Below, one piece after another: positions 23,799-35,992 of a stretch of DNA of 64,000 bases. A model generated the notes under the pieces. The model had not been told where the DNA came from. It saw only the letters and a program-made list of their open reading frames with translations, and ran no database searches. The position numbers and the translations under genes are program-made. How positions within the stretch are numbered: position 1 is the stretch's first letter; each line of letters begins with the position of its first letter. Origin of the DNA: Russula earlei (lineage: Eukaryota > Basidiomycota > Agaricomycetes > Russulales > Russulaceae); the NCBI GenBank assembly GCA_025769875.1, contig JAGFNK010000139.1:1-64000 (forward strand), written 5' to 3'.

Positions 23799-26635
23799 AT
23801 GTTCCCTCTCGTTGTTGCCTTGGTTCTTGCTGTGGGCCTACCCTTGTTACCTTTCAGCTTGTATCGAGCATTACATCTTCCATCCTTAAAGTTCAACTTC
23901 CTATTGACCCCCAATGCACCTGAGCAATTTTCGGTCCCTTCCCCAGAAGCTACGCTATTCCTAGAAAGCGGATACTCCTCCAAATCGACTCTGGACGCAG
24001 GCGGTTCTTCTCAGTACTTGATTTTCTCTAACACATCTAGTCCTCAGTGTTTGACCGACACCACCGATCGACCTGTATCCGTTGCACTGAGAGAAAAACA
24101 GCATTATTCCTTTATCTGGGAACTTATACACGCTCAGCTCTTGTATCAGCTCGCCGAAGCCGCGATCATCATAGCTGTCTCATTTTTCGTCACCGCTATA
24201 TTCTTTTCTCCTAACTGTCTCTCCACTCTCATGGATCGCTTGTGTACTGCTTTTTTTATCTCTCGGCAATATACTCCAAAGGCTGCCCTGTCGTCTTTCC
24301 TAGAAGACGTCCTCTGTGGACTACGCAGTTACTGGAAGGATAGCAGCGTTTCCAAGAACCAGGATCCATGCTTAACGGCCAAATCGCTTCATCAGGCCGC
24401 CCTCGATGACCTCGCTGACACCGTTCCAGGAAGGTGTTACGAAGGAAGCGTTTCTGTTCCATCTTTAATTTCCGCCTCTATTCCACGGGATGACTTCGGC
24501 TCTTTGCCTTTGGATCAGGCTCAACTTACTTCTGGGAGCTCGTCTTCTGTTGTGCCATTCGTCACCCCATCGCCTACGAGGATCCTCTCTCCGATGGACT
24601 CTAGATGCACGCCTTTTCCGGATATTTTGACTCATCGGCGATGTGAAACACGAATATCTGAACAAGAACGGCCTCACTATATCCTCGGAGCTCTTGTCAA
24701 ACGTCAAATGTCTCGGATTCACCGGCTCACCACCATTACCGATACCGCAAGCTGCGATCCTGACAGCACCAATTCAAATATGTTTTCTCATTCGAAGATC
24801 GGTTTATCTCGTACTGTCGAAGCATCAACCTCTTATAGCAACGCCTCTTTGTCTCTCGCTTCCTCCCCAGTCTATGGCTCTACAACGTCTCGTCTATCTC
24901 CATTTTCTCTCCCGAAGGAGGATTCTTACAACTCCACCACTCTCGGTGCCGATCCAACTCTGCTCACAGAGACTCCTTGTACAAATCAGAAAGCCAGCAC
25001 CACCGGTTGTTCATCTCGGATGGAGAGCATCAGCACCTCGCCTGGAGTGTTCCAGCATTGCCACAGGCGCGACAAGTCGGATGGTATTCAAGCTTCAACT
25101 GCCAAATCTTGTCTTGAGGATATTACTTCTCCATTATCTCCGGAAAACGTAGATGTAAGCCGTACATTCTGGGAAATCGCTCTGCAAAGCGGTGAAGGAA
25201 GAGCCGAGGCGCTTGACGAGGAAGCGGCGACTTTAGAATGTCTTCCAATGACCTTGATAACACCGCGCAAGCCTGAACATGTCGAAGGTAGCTCTAATGT
25301 CGCTGATGTTGCTCTTGGAGTGATTGTTGTCACCCCTGAGGGCGAACTGATTGTGCCTGCAAGCCAGAGGCTGGACGGAAGGCACGTAGTTCATTTCCGT
25401 ACATCGGATTCCATTATTCATGCGATTTACACAGTACATGCAAAGATATTAAAGCCCGCCCTGGTCATTCCCTGCGAGAACCGCTGGCCGAGAAATACTG
25501 CCCTCCTGCGGCGCGTCGGAGGACGTCAACCTGGCACTCCGGCTTTTGTGAGGACTCGGCATCACCTCCCTCATCACTACACCTACCCAATTCTCTATTA
25601 CCCCCGACACCCATTAGCCAACGGCGTTTTGTGCATCACGACTCCCCAGCAGGTCTCTCCGACAGCTGGCATCGTACAACTCCCCACCTGACTGTAGACC
25701 ATACACCGCCGACAGTAGTACCTATGTTACCTTCAATGAACATCCAGCTGTCAGCTGGTGCAGAGACTGAGGGAAATTCAACGCTGGGGAACTCACCTCA
25801 AGCGTGCTCTGCCCTTTCGACGGCCAATACACCCCTATCTATCCTATGGATGAGAACGATAGCTGCCGAAGATGCCATGATTGTGAACAACCAGGATATT
25901 CAAATCCCACCTGCCGATCGTGGTCTGTCTCGACATGCCACACTTGGTTCCACCCCCACAGAGGAAGAGACGGCGTCCACCGAGGAGGGTACGGAGGCGA
26001 CTCGGGTAAGGAAAGTCATGGGTGCAGCCAAGGAACACTGGGATCGTGGAGCGAATCGACAACCAGATGTGCCAAGCGTGGCTCCCCTTATACCGGTAGC
26101 GATGGGAGGGGACGGCCGTCGCTCGTTGCAGGAAGTCGCCTACCTGTCGACACCCGCGCTGAAGGCTGCCGAATATCTGGTCCATTCCCCCACAACTTCT
26201 ACACTTGCAGCCTCGACGCTGGGCACGGTTACTTATCATCTCAACGCACCACTCCCGATCCGTGAGCACATTAACAGTGTGAGCCGAGAAGCCACCCTAT
26301 CGACCTCACTTCGAAAACGGAAGGCATTGACGGAACCTCACACGGAGGTACTCCAACCGAGTGACCCCTTGACACCGCATCTCCGCCCGCGTACCCGTCA
26401 CTCCGCCCCGCATCTCGGCCAGTATGCCAACCAGCAGCAAGTGAAAGGGCGTCGCGCGGGGCGGACGCCGGAAAGTTCGAAGCGACGGCGAATGCGCACG
26501 GCTAGTGCCGGAGGTGTGGAGAACTGGTATGTCACGACGCCCACATCGGATATCGACCGGACTGGTCGGATTGTCCTCCCCGCTGGAACCGGATGGAAGA
26601 CGGGTCGTTCGTCGGCCGCGAACCAGCAGCCGTAA
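23799..26635 (+). CDS. large Ser/Thr/Pro-rich protein with N-terminal hydrophobic segments, unknown function
   Basis: Two long frames (23799-25691 and 25446-26635) probably join through a 47-nt intron, 25399-25445 (GTACAT...GCAAAG); phases then agree and give about 929 aa. Downstream of 25446 the second frame looks much more coding-like than the end of the first. Visible features: a hydrophobic start (MFPLVVALVLAVGLPLLPFS), a second hydrophobic segment near residues 112-133 (AIIIAVSFFVTAIFF), long S/T-rich low-complexity regions, and a basic C-terminus (KGRRAGRTPESSKRRRMR). No known domain. If it is a membrane-anchored protein, most of it would be on one side. Degenerate copies of the second hydrophobic region occur at 1.9 and 20.3 kb. 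The intron choice is uncertain; a readthrough 630-aa version is possible. Confidence 0.5.
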
Positions 26636-26970
26636 TGAGAGGAGAGGCAGCCCACAGTGGTGGTCGCATAAGCCTCATTTCGTACATACATCTTAGTCTG
26701 TCAGGCATCGGATTTCGTTTTGTACCACCAGGCTTAATGTACCGATCATTGCATTACGATCGAAACGCGTAGAAATATGACGTCCTCCCTAGAAGACAGG
26801 CGTACTACAGTCTCTCGCCCTTCTGATGGCCCTATGACCTTCTTCGCGGGTCCAGGAAATGAACCCGCACAGCCAGCACGGGGCGCATTGACACGGTGCC
26901 AAGGGAAACGCTGAGTGCGTGACGAGGCGCATATCACCGTGGGGAGGAGTGTGTAAGCCAGCCCGTCATC
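26636..26970. other. intergenic, convergent ends
   Basis: Between the 3' ends of the 23799 gene and the F-box gene; no other feature seen. Confidence 0.4.
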
Positions 26971-28820
26971 TCAATCGAGGTGCTCCTCAAGTAGCGGGAT
27001 CATGCGTCCCGGGAATGTAGGCCCGGCCCATACACCAGGGAGCCCGACCTCGACAGAGTCGACGAGGGCCACAGCCGCTGGAGGGAGCGCGGCGGCGTCT
27101 TCGGCAGAGCAGACGATGCTCTGGATGGGAATTCCCATGTCCGAACGGCGCCGCAAGAAGCGGAGCAGGACCTGCCGGCTCTCCTCGTCGCATATGCCGC
27201 TTTCGGGCGCGCATGCGGTATCTGGCGCGGCGGCGCCTTTCTTGGTTCCCGTTCTGGTGCAGCAGAAGAGGCGGAGGACTCGCAGCTGGGGGAGCATGGG
27301 CGAGGCGGTGGTGACGGCTGCGGCTGCGGAGGACAACTCGTCCGAGTCCGCGGCGGCGATGGCGGCGATGATCTCGATGGGCCTGCTGACGTGTAAGCTG
27401 AGAACGTTTATCGCCGGCACCGAGCGGAGGAAGCGGGACCAGGAAGTGCGGAAGAAGCGGCCCCAGGAGTAGGGGAATTCGCTGGTGAGCGTGAGCTGGG
27501 AGAGGTGGGAGAGGTCGACGCGCACGGAGGAGAGGAGGGCGATGCCGTCGGGGTCGGGGGCGCAGAACGAGTCGAGGTTGCCCCGATGGACGCGCACGCT
27601 GAAGAACGTCTCGTGGTCCCGTCGGCCATGGAAGATGATGTTGTTGCGAGCGGGCTTGCCCGACGTGAAGTGCGAGGCTTCCAGTTGAAGCTCGGTTATG
27701 CTCGTGGTCGTGCCTGCGCCGAAGAGGGAGACGTGGCGGAGACAGGGGGTGTACAGGTGGGCGATGGAAAACTGTGTTGGGTCGAGGTAGAGCACGAACA
27801 GGGTGGTGTCGAGAGCGGGCATGAGGAGATGCTCGAAGAATTTTACGGTCCCGAGGACGTTGAAGTACACACGGACCTGGAACCAATGCAGCTCTCTCAG
27901 CCGGTTCAACGAGACGAGAGACCTCGGGCCAGAAAGGAAAGTGTAGGGCACCGCGTTCAAAAGGGCGAGAAATTCCAAGTTGGGGGCGGCCTCGAGGCAG
28001 CCGAGCAAGGCATCCAAATCGAACGCTCTATCCGAAAGGATAAGCGATCTGATGGCGGGCGAGAGGTGGGTCTGAAGGGGCAACGCCGATCTGAACGTCA
28101 GGTGCGTGAGGGATTCCGACTCGGGGAAGAAAGAGCTAGGTGGCAGAACGCAGTCGTGACTGTCATCCTGGAAACGATATTCGCTCATCCGGATCGAGAA
28201 GCGCTCGAGTGCTGGCATCACAAAGTCGCGCGTTGCGAGCAAAGAATAAAAGTCGAACACGCGATCGCCAAAGACGTGCATGTGTAAACGGGCGATGCGC
28301 GAGGCGTGCGGCGCCACGAAAGATCGGAACTTGGCAGGCATTCGCATGTCGAGGCGGAAGGAGACGTCGAGCGGCATGTTAAGCGACCGCTCTAAGAAGC
28401 TCTGCGCTGCAAACACCTCGTCGTCTTCGCGGATGACGGTCCAGAGCGACGGCGTGCTCAAGGCGACGTTCCTCCACTTCCGGCAGACGTGCGACGCAGG
28501 GACGACGCGAACGCCACCTCCGAGAAAGCCGAAGATGTGGGTGAGGATTTCGAGTGGGAGGCGATTGACGGGCAGCATGTGACTTTTCAGAAAGTGGACT
28601 TGTCTTAAGGTATCACCGATCAAGGCTTCTGCTTCTGCAAGCTATATGGTGGGTTAGCGCCGCCAACGACGTAGCAAGTGACAAGATGACGGACCTCGCT
28701 TGCCAGTGCGCTGCTCGTCGGATGATCAAAACAGATCTGTGTGGTGTTTGACAATTCCGAGTTAAGCGCTCGAGAGAGTGTGAGCGCCACGAGTGGGGCC
28801 CTGGGCTGATCAGACATCAT
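26971..28820 (-). CDS. F-box protein with LRR-like region (598 aa)
   Basis: Exon 1 28820-28695 and exon 2 28641-26971; the 53-nt intron (28694-28642) has donor GTCCGT, branch GCTAAC and acceptor ATATAG, phase 0. The F-box follows a short helical lead-in (LRQVHFLKSHMLPVNRLP) at about residues 60-110: LPVNRLPLEILTHIF and CRKWRNVALSTPSLW. The remainder has repeated L-x-x-L strands typical of the degenerate LRR-like tails in the large Agaricomycete F-box family. Such proteins bind Skp1 through the F-box and present substrates to an SCF ubiquitin ligase; the substrate here is unknown. Start could also be the ATG at 28817 or 28856 (in frame). GC content and codon use are higher than in the flanking repeats. 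Confidence 0.85.
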
Positions 28821-28856
28821 GTCTGCGATCCGAGTTGGTTGAGAATGTTTTCTCAT

Positions 28857-29344
28857 GCGGCAGGCAGAGGAGACGCTGCGTACGGTCTTATCTTAGGGCA
28901 AAGGATCGTAGATTTGATGAGAGAGATGGGTGGACACAGACCAAGTGTACGTTATCGTTGATGAGCTGTGCAACGCAGGTGACCGTAACATTATAAATTG
29001 ATTGAACCCAATCTGTGCTCGTGACGCGCCTTATCGCTTCAATCACGTGATGTTGCCGTAATTGCAACGAGAGACATCAGACAACACCGTTCGGAATCAA
29101 ATCGTTTGCAACACCCATGTGATGTGCGCTCCGGTAACCACGTGGTGTTAGATGCTATGGCCAGCTTCGTATTGGGAGGACTCCGTGGGGAGGGTCCCAT
29201 ACAGTTTCACGCAAGACGACAAGCATAAAGATGATCGTTTTTACAATCCGCCCTTTCCATGAGTTGGCCGTGGTATTTCACCACTTGTTCGTGCTGTGGC
29301 ATATCAATACGTCTTTGCTGGAAGGTGCTGGAGTAAAGGAGGGC
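28857..29344. other. intergenic, no gene
   Basis: Upstream of the F-box gene and downstream of the ankyrin gene. No frames or repeats of note. Confidence 0.4.
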
Positions 29345-30000
29345 TTACGAGGAGAATCCTGACGAAGGTGGCCCCTCCGTGTCCTCGGTCTTCTCAGTTG
29401 CGGCAGGGGACATACGCGTGACTTGACCGTCGGTGTCCGGTGCCTCATACTCAACATTAGCAAGGTCCCCGCCCGATGGAGCATCACCGTCAGCTTGGCC
29501 GACGTTGTCCAACCGCATGACCTCGATCATCCACTTTGCACCATCGTCCCAACCTGCGGCCTCCGCCTCACCGAGCGGGGAGCGCCCCGCAGAGTTCTTG
29601 ATATCGATCAAGTCAATCCCCGGCCCGCGAGGACAATCCACGAGGGCGCGAGCAGTCGCGAGCTGGGAGTTGAGTGCGGCCCAGTGAAGGGCGGTGGAGC
29701 CTGCGCGGTTCTGCGCGGAGAGTAGCGATTGGGGCACGATGGGAAGGAGTACATCGACAAGAAGCTCTGCGGTGCTCTTCCGAGGATCGGCGGCCGTATT
29801 CGACGTGTGCGAAATGACTCACCGACGTGGCCGTTCGCAGATGCCATATGGAGGACGGTATTCCCGTTCTCGTCCCGCGCTTCGCTAAGAGGGCCTGTGC
29901 CAAAGCGGTGGATGAAGGAGGTGACGTCGTCTACGTCTCCGTAACGACAGGAGAGAAGAATCTCTTCCATTTCATCGGTGGTTGGCGCATGGTAGTCCAT
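29345..30000 (-). CDS. Yar1-like ankyrin-repeat protein (199 aa)
   Basis: Exons 30000-29823 and 29766-29345; the 56-nt intron (29822-29767; GTGAGT...CGCAG) is in phase. Two ankyrin repeats are clear: DENGNTVLHMASANGHVEL (about residues 40-60) and NRAGSTALHWAALNSQLATA (about 78-98), then IDIKNSAGRSPLGEAEAAGWDD, a third repeat. Length and layout match budding-yeast Yar1 (200 aa), a chaperone of ribosomal protein Rps3 acting in 40S assembly and stress tolerance; the acidic C-terminus is also similar. Assignment to Yar1 rests on length, repeat order and memory of the family, not on a search. Divergent with the membrane-protein gene; about 970 bp between them. Confidence 0.75.
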
Positions 30001-30966
30001 CACAAAATACTCTGCAAGGGCAAGCGGATCGTCTTGGTGCCTGGTGGCAGCTAGCGCGGAATTTTTTTACAAATGGAATCGGGCTCGGATGGAAGAATTT
30101 ATTTTGAGACACCGCTGCTAATCGACTTGGAGGTGTAGAAAGCGATGTTTGCAGCAGCAGGTGGGAATCGAACGGATGCAAGGAGAAAAACGAACTGCGA
30201 TAGACGCTTGACCGGGGCCTGATTCTTCCGGCGGTTGATCGCTGTACCGCCAGTTTGAACGTCAATCATCTCTCTCGCTAACCATGTGCTCCCCTGATGG
30301 AGTCCAACGAAGCGGAGTGTATTTTAGCTTTTTCATAAATTATAAATAATGATCCTTCCCATGCACCCGCATCCGCCCATCCAACGACCCCCCAATCTCG
30401 TCGCTGCATGCAGTCGTAGTCGGCAAACATGTCCCACTTGACACCTCCCACTCTTCTTGTCTGGTCCTTGCTCACGTCCCTGGTAGGCCCTAACCATCCC
30501 ACGCTGCCGGGATGGTCCTGACGCCTCTGCTCAATAGCTAGGATGCCTTCTGCTTTATCATCTCTGGTGCTTCGATCGCTTCAGGTGCATAAGGTGAACT
30601 CTCTTTCCACGGTTTGGCTTGCCCCACACCATTTACCATTTGGACGCGCCATCAGGTGGAATCAGGGCCCTCAAGGAACTTTCAAGCGCGTCATGACAGT
30701 TCGTGACAATGCTCGCGCGACCGCCATAACCTTCTCTCATCGGCTCTAGTACTCTTATCTGTTGTCCGTACCCTCGATCATGACGTATGCCATTGGTTTC
30801 TCTATCATCAAATACTCGGAGGGTTATATTACATTTCCCGGGTTTGGAGGTGAGCCTTCTGTGAATCCTCACTTCTGTCCCCTGCTCAGCCATCGCAGTC
30901 ATTCCTAACCCTTATCAACTGTGGACACCTGCCCACAGAAGCGCCATCTTACCATTGTATATGTGC
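30001..30966. promoter_or_regulatory. intergenic, probable divergent promoter region
   Basis: Lies between two divergently transcribed genes. No element could be assigned with confidence. Confidence 0.3.
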
Positions 30967-32513
30967 ATGGCTGTTGCGTGGTCGTGTGAAATGTGAGTAG
31001 ATCTGAGCTTTAAGTCCCGGGCGAAAAGTTTATACAAGGACCCCACCTCACTTTCGCCCCAGGGTCACCCATCTCGAAGGTGAGGCGCAATTCTCCTTTT
31101 CCTCCAATCGTCCTCCCACTAAAGCCCGCGTGCGCTGCAGAGCTGTGCTTTTGGTTATTTGTTGTTAATGCACGGCCGACGCAGAAGGATTGGTTCAGCA
31201 GCCTGTATTTCAAAACGTGGGTGGTGGGCTCGGCCGCAGCCATTTTTTGCGTGCCATTCGTGACACTTTTCCACCGATCGGATCCTCTCAAGGTATCGTG
31301 TCATCCATTTAATTACAGGAATTGGAGCGGAAACCCATATTGATTGAACCCGTTAAAGTGCGAGGCGTATACACTCCTTGCGGGCAGCTTAGGAAGCCTG
31401 TTCCTCACGTTGTCGTTCATTCCCGTGCTGTAAGTGTTCCGCACTTTTGGGCTGTATCATACCTATGCGATCCACAGATTTCTCTTCCAACCTTTTCTAC
31501 GCGGACTGGTGCGCCCTCTGTCTCGGAACTTTTCTCGTGTAGCTGAGCGCTTTTCAGCGAGAGGAAGGCGTTGACATGAACACTATTATTCGCCTTACAA
31601 AATTCCACGAACTAAATGTATGTAGCATGTGCTCAGGCATTCCTCTTCCTGGTGTCTAAGAACTCCGCCTGCCTAAGACAATCCGTGTCTTCTTTCGACT
31701 TCTCTTCGCGTTACCCCTTCTCGTCTTGTCAATCGATGGTGTTCGACACCACCACACCATAAACGAAAAGCTGTACGTAGTCCTATCAGCAGCTCCTGCA
31801 CTCTTCTGATTGCCTTATTTGTAACAGTTTCGATACGGGTGCGTGATTAAGATATCTTGGAAGTCGAAGACCCGGGAATTGAAGGAATAGTTCGCAGAGT
31901 TTCTTGCTATGCTTTCCGGATTCGGGATGGTCGTGTCGTCCGGAATCACCGTTATGGTGTGGCTCCTTTTTCTCTGGTTCAATGCCTTCTCACCCACTGC
32001 GCTGCGCAGATCTTCTTCCCTCGCTCCATAGAGAATGAGATACTGGCGCGTGACATGGGTTTACGAAGTCGCGGGTTGTTTGGCTCGCGAAATCACCTCA
32101 TCTCGGTGTCACAAGAGCAGGAGCTTTATGGGACATATGATCCTGAGGATATGCCAGTGGAGAGCAAACCCACTTCATCATCACCACCGCCTCAGTATCA
32201 CCACTCGGTTAATGTCCCATCGCCAATGCAGCTGCGAGAGGGTTCTCACACGCCGCTACCGCTCGTGCATCCGGCGACGTTACCCACAGAACTCGTCCGT
32301 CTTGCACCCAACCGCCGCCCGGCGTCGCCCGAGCGCATGCCATACCCAGCTGCGAAACCGTGTTTGCACTACGCAGAGAGGTTAAACAATCCTGCTACGA
32401 AGACCTCCTTGCTGAGGCAGAACTTTCGTTCGCCAATAGGTGCGTGGATCCCGCGAATACGGGGCTCCGTGTCGCAAGCTAGCCGTGCTGATCGTGAACG
32501 TGGTCGACCTTAG
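30967..32513 (+). CDS. multi-pass membrane protein, conserved in Agaricomycetes (10 exons, 341 aa)
   Basis: Exons: 30967-30992, 31063-31079, 31141-31292, 31359-31429, 31478-31508, 31558-31617, 31678-31772, 31828-31838, 31898-31956, 32010-32513. All junctions are GT-AG and every phase agrees. The product has NARPTQKDWFSSLYFKTWVV, DPLKCEAYTLLAGSLGSL, GVDMNTIIRLTKFHELN, FALPLLVLSIDGVRHHH and a last membrane segment before IFFPRSIENEI. I recognise this motif order as a conserved fungal family with about six to seven membrane segments and a Ser/Pro-rich cytosolic tail; no function is known to me. The tail (about residues 190-341) is basic and low-complexity. Two exons are tiny (17 and 11 nt). The first exon is the least certain part. 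Confidence 0.8.
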
Positions 32514-34065
32514 AGTTCGGCCGACGGTCGCGATGGTGATGCTTGCGCCGGAGAAGGTATGACGACCCGATTGGACGATGCTCATTAGCGCTGAGCATCG
32601 TCCATCTCAGTATATGTTATGGAGTACACTATCATCACCTGAACCACTGAGCTCAGGGTCGTGCTCTCTCCAATTTACGGTATCGGCCTGTTCTTGGCGG
32701 GGGTTCACCTTATATACGCACGGTCGACCACGAAACATGGCGGGGCCTGGCTTGAGTTTATGTCTCAGTTGTAGGAATTTTCCCTTCTTCACACGATACC
32801 CCACGATTGGTACGCTTACCATTGATTCTGCGCCATGATAAACCTTACGTCATACATACATATTACTCTTTTCCTCTGCATTCTTCCTCTGCATTCTACC
32901 CCAGCGCCATGGGAGAAACACAACAAAGAACATGTAATCTAGTCGGTGCAACGCGCTGTCGGTCAAAGGGGACAGAGAGCGCTTGTCAAAGGAGACAGAG
33001 AGCGCTTGTCAAAGGGGACAGAGAGCGCATCATCACTCGCCAATCTTGGCAGGGGGGGGAGGCACGGCCCGCCACGGCGCCCGTGTTGCGAAACCTGTTA
33101 CACAAGGGCCGATCTATCCCTTGTTGGCTTGGGGTCTTCTCCGGGACCATTGCTATGGTGCATGCCATGCACGGGACACGCTGATAACGTATGGAAGAAC
33201 AAACCGGACATGACCAGGCGGAAGTCTTCCTCTTCTCCTACTCAACAGAAGCAAGCAACCGGTGGGGCGTTGTGGGTACTTTCGGTTCGTTTCGGTTCGT
33301 TTCGGTTCGATTTGATTCGGTTTCCGACGTGACGGTTCAGCGCTCAGGTGCTCCATCACTTGGAGAATTCAGAAAACAGAACAGAAAACAGAAAGAAGAC
33401 GGCTCGAGCACCGGGCGCCGTATATTGGGACTCAAAAAAAAAAAAAAAAACATTCCCATTTTCATTCAAAGTTACGTTGCTCTCCAGCAGTGCCGTGCTT
33501 GAAGTGCTGTGGGCCATGCGGCTCTGTCAAATCCGAAACAATTTGAAGTGGGGCCCCTCACTGGCACTCGTGCTTCATGCACATGCATCAACCAAGGGGG
33601 GTGGGGTGGGGCGTACGCGTGGGACACGGGTACGGGAAGAAGGCCCACGGCACAGCGCATCACAGAGCGCGACTGATGGCAGACGGCGCAGCGCAATGCT
33701 CGCTTCGATCAGTGGACAATAAATGGAGTGGAGATGGCGCGGATCGTTGGTCTCATCGGACAAGATAAGATGAGTGAGCATTTTGAGTTCAACCGGCGCT
33801 GCGAAGGATCCGACTCAAGTAAGATGAGCATGCGCAAGTATTTGATCGTTGATCCACTTGCGCGTCTGAAGGCTGTGCCAACATACGCCAATTAAACACA
33901 TTCCATCCGGTTTGAAGGGTCATGTCATGTGGCAACTCGGATCTTCCATGAGCATGAGCAGAACGTGGGGAAATCAATGTGGAGCAGGTCGCCCTGAAAC
34001 TGATGGCGAAACATAATATGAACAAATGGGACTGCCGTGTACACATATTCTACGAAAACCGTGAA
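32514..34065. other. intergenic with simple repeats
   Basis: No supported gene. Contains three tandem copies of a 24-bp unit ending GACAGAGAGCGC at about 32958-33029, a TTTCGGTTCG run at about 33279-33310 and a poly-A tract at 33435-33451. The right part is the 3' flank of the Myb gene. Confidence 0.45.
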
Positions 34066-35581
34066 TCACGTATCGAACGCATCCTTCGTAGACGACGACT
34101 CTTGTTGTAGGACAGCATAGGCAATTTCTGCGTGACTCATCTGAGTGAGGGTACTCACAGCATCCCGTCGAAGACCGTACTCACCTCGTGGGGTCATGCT
34201 CTCGTGGCCAGGGACCGAGCGTTTCAGCGCTCGCCACTTGCGCCGTAGCTGATACGAAGACCACCGATTCCAGCCCGCGTCCGGGAATTTGCTCCAAATT
34301 ATCTCGCTCTCGTCGAGGACGGAGAGCGACGTGACTCTTCCGGATGCGTTTTAGTCTCAGTAAGACGTTCTCTGTACGCTGGGCGTGCGATGATCACATA
34401 CTTGTGCATGAAGATGTATATGTCCACCTTTGACCATTCCAATCGGGAGTGTTCATCCCGACCATGCAGCGACTGTACCCTGAGGGGCGTGAAGGTCGAA
34501 ATCGTCACTATCCGATCGCGATAGAGAGGTAGGATACGCTGCACCATTTGTTACGGCATTGCTGGCCGTTCCGCTTGTGTCCCATCCGCGCCGCGACATC
34601 TGCCCAGGATATTCCCGTCGCACTGTCTCCTTGTCGTGGAGTTATCGACTTAACAATCGAAGTCAGCTCCTGAACTTCCTCCGGAGACCAAGCGCCTATG
34701 TTTCATGTCAATACAGACGTTGCAAGTCATCATGAGGCACATTTACCTGTCCGTCGCTCGCTCCGATGTGCCAGATGGTTGCGGTACCGGTCTCGGCAAT
34801 TAGCAGGAGATCGGCCGATGCGTTTAGATATCGCATCCCACGAGTGGCCGAGTTCACAAATCGCCCTGACGATTGACATTAGACAATTAACCTCGTATCT
34901 CGCGTCAATAACGCCACTTACTGTTCCAGCCCTTTGTCTTCATGATCTAACCATCGCCCCTGATTGGCTGTGCGCTCCCAAGCCCGACGAACATGAACGA
35001 AGACATTCTTAATAGGTCGCATGGGAACCGAACGAGCTACCAAGATTAACGGTCTTCTGGAGTACTAGGCAGCCAGACAATTCACTCACCAACATCGTGC
35101 CAAAACGTACAACCCCTCTGTTTGGTAAATATTATTTTATGTAGGTCATCTTCGGTAAGCGCGTGCTGCTGGAAGGTGCAAGTAATTCAGTAAGGGACTC
35201 GTCAATGACGCCGAGAAGCACTTACGACGCGATATTGTTCAATGGCATCCTTGATGCTTTGCTCTTCGATAGTAGAAAACGGGCCCTTCTTGTAAACAAG
35301 ACCTGGAGAAGATAGGTCTCAAGGATTCGGCCATCGTACGGGATAGTCTAAAAAGTACCTTCCGTCTCACCCAGCTCCGCGAGCTTCTTATGATCATACC
35401 ACTTGGTTGCCAGAAGAGTAGCGTGCTCCTCATTCCAAAGCACTGGCGATTGCGAGGACGCTTCCTGATATTCCACGTGTAAAATGTCTTCCGCGACAAG
35501 ATGGAATGGACATACAGCCGCGGAACGCTCCTCCATGTTCGCATGATCATGAAGTGTAAAAAGAGGTCTGGCGAAAGTCAT
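34066..35581 (-). CDS. Reb1/TTF1-like Myb-domain DNA-binding protein (9 exons, 351 aa)
   Basis: Exons on the minus strand: 35581-35359, 35302-35226, 35168-35090, 35036-34922, 34865-34747, 34695-34545, 34479-34402, 34336-34185, 34127-34066; introns of 53-65 nt, all phases agree. In order: KKGPFSTIEEQSIKDAIEQY, RPIKNVFVHVRRAWE, then two Myb/SANT repeats with their tryptophans (GRWLDHEDKGLEQAICELGH..DRYRNHL and GAWSPEEVQELTSIV..GQQCRNKW), then WSKFPDAGWNRWSSYQLRRK. This is the layout of fungal Reb1 / mammalian TTF1, which bind rDNA terminators, stop RNA polymerase I and replication forks, and also regulate Pol II genes. The protein is shorter than S. pombe Reb1 (504 aa), and more N-terminal exons may exist upstream of 35581. 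Nuclear location and rDNA binding are inferred. Confidence 0.8.
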
Positions 35582-35992
35582 GAGTCGGTTAGATGATAGA
35601 TAACGATGAGATATAAGGGCGAGCACGAACAATAAGATACAGAAAACAATATGTCGCGAAATACAGAGTGGTAGTACATGGCTTTGCGTCGAGGCGTGCT
35701 GACATGTCGTACAATTGACCTCCTGCCAAAGAGTGACACCTCCGACTGGCCCTGACGACGGCCCTAAGCGCTCATTGTTGCTAGACAATCACCAGAGAGC
35801 GTCCATGTGACTTTACTCGAGCACGGGAACGAGGCACTGTCAAAAAAGAAAGAGTAAGACATGTCTCACGAGCGGTAATAATAGAGGGCTTGGAGTGCAG
35901 ATGACCAATAATGATAAGGGGGTTGATCGTGTTTTGTTTCCCACCCCCACCACATGTAGTGTCGGTCAACGCCACACCTGTCGTCTCATATA
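35582..35992. promoter_or_regulatory. divergent promoter of Myb and Ies2-like genes
   Basis: 411 bp between two divergent chromatin/transcription genes. No clear TATA box. An upstream in-frame extension of the Myb gene (to about 35788) is open and could be an additional exon. Confidence 0.35.

Noticed and set aside
27505..28287. 260-aa plus-strand frame opposite the F-box gene
   Set aside because: It is a shadow of the GC-rich F-box exon; the minus strand has the recognisable F-box.
30150..30220. Possible minus-strand tRNA (GTTCGATTCCC-like T loop)
   Set aside because: The flanking bases cannot form the T stem or an acceptor stem, and no D arm or anticodon arm fits.
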